A stretch of 13,418 bases of DNA from Planctomycetaceae bacterium (lineage in GTDB: Bacteria; Planctomycetota; Planctomycetia; Pirellulales; Thermoguttaceae): positions 1-13,418 of the forward strand of contig WRMR01000070.1 in the NCBI GenBank assembly GCA_009776995.1. Direction: 5' to 3'. This document shows positions 8,152 through 13,418 of this stretch, one piece after another (position 1 is the first letter of the stretch; each line of letters opens with the position of its first letter). A program made the translations under genes and the position numbers. The notes beneath the pieces were generated by a model. It worked only from the letters and a program-made list of their open reading frames with translations. It did no database searches and was not told the origin of the DNA.

Positions 8152-8193
8152 AATTCCCCTTCGCGACTGTCCCACGAATCCTTTCACTTGACC
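8152..8193 (-). repeat. Right terminal inverted repeat of the insertion sequence
   Basis: This is the inverted partner of 6757-6798 (40 of 42 identical), ending at the ACTAGC duplication at 8194-8199. Confidence 0.85.
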
Positions 8194-8257
8194 ACTAGCC
8201 ACTAGCCACTTCCCCCGTCTCGACAACCTTCACGCCGCCGCGCGGTGTTGCTTTGAG

Positions 8258-8470
8258 CATAAAAGCCATCGATGCGAGCAAAAAATGCTAAGGCTTGAGT
8301 AAAAAAGGCAACACGTTGTGTAAAAAAGGCAACGTTTCATGGCTTTTAGCCATCGATTTACGCCTAAAAGCCATCGATTCACGCCTAAAAGCCATCAATT
8401 CTGGCATTTTATCCATCGATTCATGGCTTTTAGCCGTCGATTCATGGCTTTTAGCCATCGGTTTTGGCAC
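8258..8470. repeat. 21-bp tandem repeat array with hairpin-forming units
   Basis: Six clear 21-bp units run from 8338 to 8463 (starts 8338, 8359, 8380, 8401, 8422, 8443), with consensus CATGGCTTTTAGCCATCGAT plus T. Degenerate units with AAAAAAGGCAAC lie before them from 8258. Units alternate between CTTTTAGCCAT and CCTAAAAGCCAT versions, so several are inverted copies of their neighbours, and single units such as ATGGCTTTTAGCCAT are perfect 6-bp stem hairpins. As 21 is a multiple of three, the array is open in more than one frame (heptapeptides like MAKSHES on the minus strand), but no start with a ribosome binding site or extension beyond the repeats suggests a gene. It is not a CRISPR: there are no unique spacers. 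Confidence 0.75.
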
Positions 8471-8483
8471 TTCAGGCTGCGAT

Positions 8484-8564
8484 TTTCACCAAGACGCAAA
8501 GGGGGCACAAGATTTTGTTTTTGTTTTTGGATTCTCTGCGTTCTTTGCGCCCTCTGCGTGAAAT
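8484..8564. repeat. Dispersed ACGCAGAG-type repeat pair
   Basis: TTCACCAAGACGCAAAGGGG (8485 onward) faces TCTGCGTTCTTTGCGCC and CTCTGCGTGAA (to 8562) in inverted orientation. Both belong to the ACGCAGAGGCGCAGAG style of short intergenic repeat common in cyanobacteria and planctomycetes. No gene is present. Confidence 0.5.
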
Positions 8565-8571
8565 TCTCTTG

Positions 8572-8607
8572 TTTTCACCACGAAGGACACGAAGGAACAC
8601 GAAGATT
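8572..8607 (-). repeat. Dispersed CACGAAGG-type repeat, copy B (inverted)
   Basis: TTTTCACCACGAAGGACACG followed by AAGGAACACGAAG is the inverted counterpart of copies A (6525-6566) and C (11056-11094). It marks the left limit of the AT-rich RiPP island. Confidence 0.6.
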
Positions 8608-8656
8608 TTTTATTGGTTGCGGATTTTGAACGAAAATCGATGAAATAATTTTTTAT

Positions 8657-9035
8657 CCCCCCATTGATTTAATACTATAGTCTGTTAATGTAGTTTTTAT
8701 GGGGGTGAAATCCCCATTGCTTGTAACACGCGAAAATAATCACATACCGTTGTTTCAAGCAAAACAATGGATCGTAAATTTCCTGGAGATTTACGACGGC
8801 ATTTCTGTATTGACAGATTACTTACCAACACAAGCGCGATCATGGCAACCAATGAACTTGGGAGCAATGTTTCGCGTCTGTTGGTAAGGGCCGTGATTAG
8901 CCTTCGCGTGGGACGCATTATGAACATGCTCCCTTTTTCTATGCGCAGATTTTTCTTGCATAAAGTTGGGGAGAGGTTCTTCCTTTAAGTCTGTCGGAAT
9001 TAGTTTTGCGGGTGCGTATTCGCTTTTCCGGCAAA
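8657..9035 (+). ncRNA. Possible structured RNA / long leader of the RiPP operon
   Basis: This stretch has adjacent inverted repeats: 8699-8704 with 8712-8717 (ATGGGG/CCCCAT), also able to pair with CCCCCCAT at 8657-8664; 8747-8755 with 8762-8770 (9 pairs, one G-U, 6-nt loop); 8772-8779 with 8789-8796 (TCGTAAAT/ATTTACGA, 9-nt loop); 8804-8808 with 8813-8817; 8821-8830 with 8879-8888 (CTTACCAACA/TGTTGGTAAG, 10 of 10), continued inward by 8834-8839 with 8872-8877; and 9005-9035 (TTTGC/GCAAA with inner GCG/CGC). Short frames exist here (for example 8767-8988, 73 codons, basic), but none has a ribosome binding site and their starts lie inside the stems. A folded leader or small RNA upstream of the precursor is one explanation; I match it to no known riboswitch. 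No folding energy was computed. Confidence 0.35.
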
Positions 9036-9067
9036 CAAACTGTCTAACCAAGGTTTAAGGTGACAAA

Positions 9068-9238
9068 ATGACGTATGTGAAACCAAAGATTGTTGTTCAT
9101 GGCGAAGGCGATGCGGCTGAGTGGGCAGTACCCCAAAAGCCAATCTCCCAAGAAGCCGTTTTCCAAACACGGCATGTCGCGATGAGCGTTTGTACCGGGT
9201 CCAGTTGCAAATGCATGAGTGGTCAGGCCAAAGTGTAG
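9068..9238 (+). CDS. RiPP precursor peptide, 56 aa, Cys-rich C-terminal core
   Basis: ATG 9068 follows AAGGTGA (9057-9063) at good spacing, and the frame ends at TAG 9236-9238. The N-terminal half (MTYVKPKIVVHGEGDAAEW) looks like a leader: YxKPKIxVxG openings are common in peptides recognised by PqqD-like domains. The C-terminus SVCTGSSCKCMSGQAKV holds all three cysteines, Cys42, Cys47 and Cys49 (C-x4-C-x-C), amid Ser, Thr, Gly and Lys, as expected of a core modified by a radical SAM enzyme. It has no transmembrane segment or double-glycine cleavage site. A strong terminator, then a radical SAM/SPASM maturase and a PqqD-like protein, follow. The likely chemistry is Cys thioether crosslinks (sactipeptide or ranthipeptide), but this is inference; I recognise no named precursor family. 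Confidence 0.8.
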   Translation: MTYVKPKIVVHGEGDAAEWAVPQKPISQEAVFQTRHVAMSVCTGSSCKCMSGQAKV

Positions 9239-9302
9239 GGTGAATGGTAATCTCGTGTAACTGAAGTGATGTCGTAATATTTTTTAATCTTTCGGCATTG
9301 CG

Positions 9303-9345
9303 AAGGAGCTGTGACTAAATCTCACGCTCCTTTTGTTGTTTTTTT
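9303..9345 (+). terminator. Rho-independent terminator / attenuator between precursor and maturase
   Basis: AAGGAGC 9303-9309 pairs with GCTCCTT 9326-9332, and GTGA 9311-9314 pairs with TCAC 9322-9325, with T9310 bulged and the 7-nt loop CTAAATC. A T-rich tail (TTGTTGTTTTTTTG) follows. It lies 64 bp after the precursor stop and 30 bp before the maturase start, so most transcripts should carry only the precursor, with partial read-through making the enzymes. This layout is common in RiPP operons. Confidence 0.85.
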
Positions 9346-9374
9346 GTCGAATAAGTATCTTGGAGCGAGTTTTC

Positions 9375-10715
9375 ATGCACACTGTTGGAAAGTATATTTA
9401 CGACCCGAATCGCCTCATTTTTTATCAAAATGGATATGACACCCAGACTGTTGAAAAGATAATCAAGCCAAACGATCATTATGAAAGTTTATTTGAAAAA
9501 CTTAGTGCCTATAATGCCGACGAAATACAAATCAAGCCAGGTGCATTGCACAGGGCAGGAATATGTTTGACAAATAATTGCAATTTCCGTTGCAACTATT
9601 GTGTTGACTCTTCTGTTGATGGGAATGAGGAACTACTCACCATCGAAGACATAATAGTGTTCGTAAGCGATGTAATGAAGCGATGGACAATCAATAAACT
9701 TTTGGGAAGAGCAGAAGAGCCGTTACGTCTGAATTTTACTGGCGGTGGAGAGCCGACCTATAACTGGAACTTATTTACAAATGCTGTTCTTCAAATTAGA
9801 CAAAAATGTCTTGACAATAATATTTCATTTCACTTGGGAATTACGACTAACGGCTTGTTGGATGACTTACAACGTGTTTTTATAGCGAAAAAATGCGATT
9901 CTGTAATGGTATCCTATGACGGAATACCAGAAATCCAAGAGAGAAACCGGCTGTGCGTCCACGATTCTCGAACTTCGGAATCTGTTGAAGAAACGATTCG
10001 TTTTTTCTCGAAAGTGCCGATAAATTTGACTGTCCGAACAACGATATGGCAAAGCGACTTTTGTCGTCTCAAGGAGATAGCAGATTACGTATTTGGAAAC
10101 TTCGGCACGTCTGTAGAGTGGAGTATTCTACCCGTGATTCCCACAGGTCGCGCAATGAACCGGGTGCGAAAGGAGCATGAAAAATTTAGCAAATCTGATT
10201 TTCTGACTTCTTATCTCAATTTTGTTGAATATGCAAGAGACAAATATGGCTCTGTTAGTATTAGTACGCCTGTCTTTCAAGGTACTCTCAATACTTTTTA
10301 TTGTGGCGCAATATCAGTTTATAGCGGTTGTCCATGGCTCATGCCGGACAGGACAATTATCACCTGTATCGAATCATGCGACGTTAAAACAACAATAGGA
10401 AAAATTGAAGGAAATGAGGTTGTCTATTTCGAGAAATGTGCAGATCCTCTTTTCAAGGTCTATCAGCAAAAATTCGATGAATGCCGATCATGTATTGCTT
10501 ATCGGTTCTGCAAAGGCGGTTGCCCCGTCCGACACTTAGCAAATAGAAATGCCAGAACAACAATGGATGATTGGGAATGTACCATGATACAAAAATACTG
10601 GACTTACATTTTTGAAAATATCCTAGAGGGCAAAGAATGTCTTGGCTGGTGCGTTAAGCCCGTTGAGATTGATGGTTTGGAAGGCATTGAAGTATTGAAA
10701 TTAACGAAAGTGTAA
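9375..10715 (+). CDS. Radical SAM/SPASM RiPP maturase
   Basis: This 446-aa enzyme uses a 4Fe-4S cluster and S-adenosylmethionine to modify the upstream peptide by radical chemistry. The radical SAM motif CNFRCNYC supplies Cys69, Cys73 and Cys76, preceded by GICLTNN; LNFTGGGEPT (119-128) is the SAM-contact GGEP motif and ITTNG (156-160) follows. The C-terminal SPASM domain, with auxiliary clusters, has Cys310, Cys319, Cys331 and then the C370-x2-C373-x5-C379-x3-C383-x18-C402 array (CRSCIAYRFCKGGCPVR). Extra Cys335, Cys355, Cys422 and Cys426 are also present. The first ~55 residues lack an obvious PqqD-like fold; that role falls to the next gene. ATG 9375 is chosen because GGAG lies at 9362-9365 and the earlier in-frame TTG 9333 lies in the terminator. 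The gene is AT-rich compared with its neighbours, suggesting transfer. The target bond is unknown. Confidence 0.9.
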   Translation: MHTVGKYIYDPNRLIFYQNGYDTQTVEKIIKPNDHYESLFEKLSAYNADEIQIKPGALHRAGICLTNNCNFRCNYCVDSSVDGNEELLTIEDIIVFVSDVMKRWTINKLLGRAEEPLRLNFTGGGEPTYNWNLFTNAVLQIRQKCLDNNISFHLGITTNGLLDDLQRVFIAKKCDSVMVSYDGIPEIQERNRLCVHDSRTSESVEETIRFFSKVPINLTVRTTIWQSDFCRLKEIADYVFGNFGTSVEWSILPVIPTGRAMNRVRKEHEKFSKSDFLTSYLNFVEYARDKYGSVSISTPVFQGTLNTFYCGAISVYSGCPWLMPDRTIITCIESCDVKTTIGKIEGNEVVYFEKCADPLFKVYQQKFDECRSCIAYRFCKGGCPVRHLANRNARTTMDDWECTMIQKYWTYIFENILEGKECLGWCVKPVEIDGLEGIEVLKLTKV

Positions 10716-10726
10716 AGGAGGTTTCC

Positions 10727-11041
10727 ATGAAACTCAATGGCATTGAGATTATTCTCCAACAAGTGAACATGGAGCAGGTGGATGGAGTATTCATAATTCA
10801 TAATCCTGCTTCAAAAAAGGTCATTCAGTTTAATGAGACTTCGTCATACGTTTGGAAAATCATACTCGAATATGAAAAAGTTGGTGATGATTTAGATACT
10901 TCTCATATTTTCCATAAAATATTGGAAGCATTTGTCATACAAGAAGATATGAAGCAAGATGTCTGCCAAGATATCGAGAAAATTCTTCAGGATTTTTTTG
11001 ACTCTGGATTACTCCAGAAACAATCCGTATTTCACACGTGA
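10727..11041 (+). CDS. PqqD-like RiPP recognition protein
   Basis: This 104-aa protein is probably the stand-alone RiPP recognition element that binds the precursor leader and presents it to the radical SAM enzyme. Residues 4-30 form short beta strands; HNPASKKVIQFNETSSYVWKIILEYE (25-50) matches the PqqD pattern of a strand ending in xNxTxxxxW followed by a helix. Residues 58-98 form two further helices ending in a DFFDSGLL motif typical of winged-helix PqqD proteins. AAAGGAGG at 10714-10721 overlaps the maturase stop codon and stands 5 nt before ATG, so the two genes are translationally coupled. It is far too AT-rich to belong to the flanking genes. Identification rests on pattern and context; sequence similarity in this family is low. 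Confidence 0.8.
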   Translation: MKLNGIEIILQQVNMEQVDGVFIIHNPASKKVIQFNETSSYVWKIILEYEKVGDDLDTSHIFHKILEAFVIQEDMKQDVCQDIEKILQDFFDSGLLQKQSVFHT

Positions 11042-11055
11042 GAATTCGTGGCCGG

Positions 11056-11094
11056 AACCCTTCGTGGTTCTTCGCGTCTTCGTGGTGAATAAAA
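11056..11094 (+). repeat. Dispersed CACGAAGG-type repeat, copy C
   Basis: AACCCTTCGTGGTTCTTCGC followed by GTCTTCGTGGTGAATAAAA begins 14 bp after the PqqD-like gene. It is inverted relative to copy B at 8572-8607, so the RiPP island lies between two inverted copies. The repeat runs into the open frame of the truncated peptidase that follows. Confidence 0.6.
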
Positions 11095-11139
11095 CCGCAC
11101 TTACGTAATACTCCCGCCGATCAAAAACTTTCCAGCCGC

Positions 11140-11865
11140 TTGTATTTCTCGCAAGGCGGGCTGGGTAGCTGCATGGGGCATGCGGATTCGTTTGCACACC
11201 ATTCCACGACTCTGTGCTGGATCGCTCGCGGCGCACCGCTTGTCTACACGCCGTTCAACCCCGTTGTGACATGGAGCATCACGAAAGGCGGTTCGATCCG
11301 GGGCGGCCAAACGGTAAGCGAAATGGCGAAGGGTGCCAACATCATCGGGCATTTCCCGGAACAGCTTGTCGGCACGAACAATCAAGCGGTTCCGTCCTAC
11401 AAAGAGCGTCTCGAAGCGGCGAAGGATTACCAGAGCGCGATCATGTTCCTCAACTCTAAGGGAAAGGAACTCGCCGATGAGATCATCCAATGCTGCGCCG
11501 CCGGGTTGTCCGTTGCACTTGGTAATTCCACTGCTGTAAGCGGTTCCACCACCGATTCCAACGGCGTCAAGGTTGCCGTCATTCGCGGCTCATGGGCACA
11601 CGCCACCCATTTCACCGCCTATCGCGTGGTGCGCGGGACGGAATACATCGGGTGGGTCAACTCGCACGGCGAACGGTACAAATCCTCCGACGAAGGCGAA
11701 CCCGCCGATATGTGCTGGATGTCCCGCTCACTTGTTGAACAGTTCGTTACCACTGCACCGGCTTATGGTTCGCCTTACGTAATCCTGCCCGAATCGGTGA
11801 CGAAACCGGATACCTCGCACTACGTCAAAACGAGAATCCCGTTCCCGGTCAATTGGCGGTTCTAA
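11140..11865 (+). CDS. Papain-like (C1-type) cysteine peptidase, 5'-truncated
   Basis: The 241 codons from TTG 11140 show a papain-like triad: oxyanion Gln5 and nucleophile Cys11 in SQGGLGSCMGHA, a histidine in GSWAHATHFTAYRVV (His154 or His157), and Asn174 in GWVNSHGERY, where papains have NSWG. Whether the protein is a host surface peptidase or a phage-borne one is unclear. The TTG is not a convincing start: the frame is open to a stop at 11086-11088, adding LRNTPADQKLSSR before it, with no ATG or GTG and no ribosome binding site. The N-terminus, including any signal or prodomain, was apparently lost where repeat copy C begins. It overlaps the stop of the opposite flavoprotein gene by 4 bp. 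Base composition is GC-rich like the host, unlike the RiPP genes, so I do not assign it to leader cleavage. Confidence 0.6.
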   Translation: MYFSQGGLGSCMGHADSFAHHSTTLCWIARGAPLVYTPFNPVVTWSITKGGSIRGGQTVSEMAKGANIIGHFPEQLVGTNNQAVPSYKERLEAAKDYQSAIMFLNSKGKELADEIIQCCAAGLSVALGNSTAVSGSTTDSNGVKVAVIRGSWAHATHFTAYRVVRGTEYIGWVNSHGERYKSSDEGEPADMCWMSRSLVEQFVTTAPAYGSPYVILPESVTKPDTSHYVKTRIPFPVNWRF

Positions 11866-12293
11866 AACTTGCCACATTCCCTGCCATAACTGTCGTAAAC
11901 GCCGTGATCGGTGTCGAAACGCATGACGATCATCGTTGACGAATCGACACCGTCCGGAAAATGCTGAATGAAATCGTCACGCCAGATTTTTCTTCGTGAC
12001 GCGGAATCGCTCAACAGTTCAACCTTGCCGAACAACCGGAATTCCGTCATCTCATCCATGTCGTAACCGTAAATGGCGGCTTTCGGGTTGTTTCGGAGTT
12101 GGGCGATTTTGCTTGATTCCGTTGCGGTGGCAAACCAGAGGGAGTCAACATCGTCTTTGGCGGCAACGAGCAACACCCGGACATCCGGCCAATCACCGGC
12201 ACCGAACGTCGCAAACGAAACGAACGGACTCTTTTCGAGCATTTGAAGGACACGCGATTTGGTTTGTGCAGCGTCGAGGATGGTGGGATTCAT
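11862..12293 (-). CDS. Pyridoxamine 5'-phosphate oxidase-related flavin-binding protein
   Basis: This 143-aa single-domain protein has the split-barrel fold of the PNPOx-like / general-stress-protein-26 group. Seen are VLQMLEKSPFVSFATFGAGDWPDVRVLLVA, DDVDSLWFATATESSKIAQLRNNPKAAIYGYD (FMN-contact region in homologues), and EFRLFGKVELLSDSASRRKIWRDDF. Such proteins bind FMN or related cofactors and often have redox or stress roles; the substrate is unknown. The frame opens earlier (12335), but ATG 12293 is preceded by GGAGAG at 7-nt spacing and gives the normal length. It converges with the papain-like gene with a 4-bp overlap of stop codons, and is divergent from the phage cluster. Confidence 0.85.
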   Translation of the reverse strand: MNPTILDAAQTKSRVLQMLEKSPFVSFATFGAGDWPDVRVLLVAAKDDVDSLWFATATESSKIAQLRNNPKAAIYGYDMDEMTEFRLFGKVELLSDSASRRKIWRDDFIQHFPDGVDSSTMIVMRFDTDHGVYDSYGRECGKF

Positions 12294-12325
12294 GTGACTC
12301 TCCAAAATAAGGAAGATTCCAATCA

Positions 12326-12436
12326 ATGATCCCATGGTATCGCGAAACGTTCAAACGGTCAAGTCCCGACGACTATTTCGATAACAATTTTTCAATGATG
12401 ACGGTGTGGTTTCATGCCGCCATGATCTATGGATAA
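12326..12436 (+). CDS. Small hypothetical protein, 36 aa, first ORF of the phage-like cluster
   Basis: ATG 12326 follows AAGGAAG at 12309-12315, and the frame ends at TAA 12434-12436, only 6 bp before the next gene. The peptide starts MIPWYRETFKRSSPDDYF and ends with FHAAMIYG. Its aromatic and charged composition and tight spacing to the next phage gene support a real small gene, possibly the residue of a larger phage protein. I do not recognise it. The open frame is short, so chance is possible. Confidence 0.45.
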   Translation: MIPWYRETFKRSSPDDYFDNNFSMMTVWFHAAMIYG

Positions 12437-12442
12437 CATTTT

Positions 12443-12892
12443 ATGACACGATTCAGCGATTATTTTTACGCTTCGATTCCGAGCGTATGTCTTGCGATCC
12501 CATTTGCCCAATTTTTGCCCGACCTCAGCTTCTTGCAAGGCATTGAAAAACTCGGTATCGTCGGCATCCTTGCCGCCGGAATCCTTTTCTTCGTTTCCGA
12601 ACGACGCAGTTTCATTGCGAAAAGTGCGGAGCGGCTTGTGGAAGTTGACCGCCGCCTCTCAACGCTCGAAAACCAAGTGGCCACGGGCAACGACCGCGTT
12701 GTCCACATTCTCGGCGAGCAGTTGGCGACCTTGAACGAGATCAAGAACGGTCAATCGGAAAACTTTACTCGCATGTGGCAACTGGCACTTGGAAGCATCA
12801 ACAGGAGAACCAGCGACTATGATGATCAAAATGAGCTTCAAGTCGATGAAGAAAAACTTCTTCGACCGGAAAAAGATCAAACGCCGGGTTGA
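12443..12892 (+). CDS. Membrane-anchored coiled-coil protein of phage-like cluster
   Basis: This 149-aa protein has a hydrophobic N-terminal part (residues 12-28) and a clear transmembrane helix at about 36-52 (KLGIVGILAAGILFFV), then a charged coiled-coil-like region (58-105: ERLVEVDRRLSTLENQ and following heptads) and an acidic tail. The layout resembles small phage-encoded membrane proteins (holin-like or hemolysin XhlA-like), but I cannot assign a family. ATG 12443 sits 6 bp after the previous ORF with only a weak GGATAA-type ribosome binding site, so coupling is likely. Its 3' end overlaps the gp10-like gene by 74 bp in another frame, an unusually long overlap. Confidence 0.6.
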   Translation: MTRFSDYFYASIPSVCLAIPFAQFLPDLSFLQGIEKLGIVGILAAGILFFVSERRSFIAKSAERLVEVDRRLSTLENQVATGNDRVVHILGEQLATLNEIKNGQSENFTRMWQLALGSINRRTSDYDDQNELQVDEEKLLRPEKDQTPG

Positions 12893-13247
12893 CGTTCGCA
12901 CGAGAAGAGTTCTCTCCAAATTCGGGTCGTTTGTGCGGCGTTCGGCGCAACATTCCATTCGACCGAGCAACAACACCTCGCGACCCGGCCACCCGCCGTT
13001 CAGTCATTCGGGCAAACTGCGGAAAAAGATTTACTTCATGTTCGACCCGAAACGACGCAGCGTTGTCATCGGCCCCATCATCTATCCCGGCAAAACCGGC
13101 AGGGCATTACCCGCACTCGAATACGGCGGGAAAACCGACATGCCAAGCGGCGATACCGTCAAGATCGAAGCGCGCCCATTCATGGGTCCTGCTTTTTCAA
13201 AAAACCTCGTGATTGTCCCGGCTTTGTGGTCGGGCACGATCAAGTAA
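12819..13247 (+). CDS. HK97 gp10-like phage morphogenesis (tail completion) protein
   Basis: This 142-aa basic protein resembles phage HK97 gp10-family tail-completion proteins, which help join head and tail. Seen are an N-terminal basic helix (KKNFFDRKKIKRRVDVRTRR), RRSAQHSIRPSNNTSRPGHP then PFSHSGKLRKKI (the usual P-G-x-P-P-x-x-H-S/T-G-x-L-R element), VVIGPIIYPGK, PALEYGGKT and RPFMGPAF near the C-terminus. The start is ATG 12819, after AGGAG at 12803-12807; a nearby ATG at 12831 is an alternative, and TTG 12789 is less likely. It overlaps the previous gene by 74 bp and is followed 18 bp later by the tail protein gene, matching the order in siphovirus-like clusters. Confidence 0.8.
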   Translation: MMIKMSFKSMKKNFFDRKKIKRRVDVRTRRVLSKFGSFVRRSAQHSIRPSNNTSRPGHPPFSHSGKLRKKIYFMFDPKRRSVVIGPIIYPGKTGRALPALEYGGKTDMPSGDTVKIEARPFMGPAFSKNLVIVPALWSGTIK

Positions 13248-13265
13248 TTATCAAGGAGGCCATTA

Positions 13266-13418
13266 ATGGCACTAAAAGAATTCCGCCTTGGCATCAAAGG
13301 CAAAATGTATTACGGAACAGCGGGATCAACCGGCATTCCGACGAAAGAACTCTCGAACATCACTGATGTCACGATTACCCTCGACGCAAGTGAGGCGGAT
13401 GTGACCAGTCGGGACAAC
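13266..13418 (+). CDS. Phage major tail / tail tube-like protein (N-terminal part)
   Basis: 51 codons are visible before the window ends. AAGGAGG stands 6 nt before ATG 13266, the strongest ribosome binding site in the right part, as expected of an abundant structural protein. The start MALKEFRLGIKGKMYYGTAG, then LSNITDVTITLDASEADVTSRDN, resembles the opening of tail tube proteins (a strand, Y-x-G, then N-V-x-D-V-T and an S/T-R). Position directly after a gp10-like gene supports this. The 3' end is outside the window. Confidence 0.7.
   Translation, partial: MALKEFRLGIKGKMYYGTAGSTGIPTKELSNITDVTITLDASEADVTSRDN

Larger units (their letters stand above)
6757..8193 (+). mobile_element. Complete insertion sequence, 1437 bp, 42-bp inverted repeats, ACTAGC target duplication
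   Basis: The left end (6757-6798, starting GGTCAAGTGAAAGGATTCG) and right end (8152-8193) are inverted copies identical at 40 of 42 positions. Direct ACTAGC copies flank the element at 6751-6756 and 8194-8199. The target was a small CTAGCCA tandem repeat, so the duplication length could also be read slightly differently. Inside lies one transposase gene. A second module, ATTCGYGGGACA followed by CGATGACAAA, appears at 6796-6819 on the left and 8129-8152 on the right in direct orientation, that is, inverted relative to the terminal repeats. These are probably extra transposase-binding sites. The near identity of the ends suggests recent insertion. Confidence 0.85.

Noticed and set aside
8338..8463. 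CRISPR-like array
   Set aside because: The 21-bp units are directly adjacent with no unique spacers, and there are no cas genes.
8699..8717. Cobalamin-riboswitch-like GGTGAAATCCCC motif
   Set aside because: The rest of the conserved B12-box core (GCCACTG and neighbours) is missing, and the downstream genes have no link to cobalamin transport or synthesis.
8767..8988. 73-codon plus-strand ORF upstream of the RiPP precursor
   Set aside because: It has no ribosome binding site, its ATG lies within a 9-pair hairpin, its composition is very basic and it shows no familiar motif. Kept only as part of the structured-region note.
9043..9049. Integron attC-like GTCTAAC
   Set aside because: There is no matching GTTRRRY partner at a suitable distance, and no integrase or cassette array.

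Overview
The window most likely comes from a member of the Planctomycetes or a close relative in the PVC group, probably uncultured. The main clue is a membrane-anchored DUF1559-type protein, a family greatly expanded in planctomycetes. Dispersed CACGAAGG-, ACGCAGAG- and ACTAGCC-type repeats between genes, and the lack of strong Shine-Dalgarno sites before several genes, also fit. The phylum call is inference; no rRNA or other marker gene is present.

Layout. (1) Positions 1-2600: the tail of an IS630-type transposase, then a glycoside-hydrolase-like gene on the minus strand that has lost its 5' end, then a ~100 bp MITE-like inverted repeat with TA target duplications. (2) 2623-6433: core genes, namely an O-acetylhomoserine sulfhydrylase (metY type) on the plus strand facing a maf / UDP-glucuronate decarboxylase pair on the minus strand, then the DUF1559 protein. 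(3) 6500-8640: an accessory region with a complete 1437-bp insertion sequence (42-bp terminal inverted repeats, 6-bp ACTAGC target duplication) inserted in a short tandem repeat, followed by a 21-bp tandem repeat array and several dispersed repeats. (4) 8640-11041: an AT-rich island holding a small RiPP (post-translationally modified peptide) system. It has a long leader region rich in inverted repeats, a 56-aa precursor ending in a Cys-rich core, a rho-independent terminator acting as attenuator, a radical SAM/SPASM maturase and a PqqD-like recognition protein. It is bracketed by inverted copies of the CACGAAGG repeat. (5) 11089-13418: a 5'-truncated papain-like peptidase, a convergent pyridoxamine-phosphate-oxidase-like flavoprotein, and the start of a phage morphogenesis cluster (36-aa ORF, membrane/coiled-coil protein, HK97 gp10-like protein, tail protein running off the end).

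The RiPP island is the most interesting part. The precursor is read first, a terminator lets a fraction of transcripts continue, and the maturase and recognition protein follow in tight coupling. No dedicated exporter or leader peptidase lies next to it. The precursor is absent from larger-ORF calls because it is only 56 aa.
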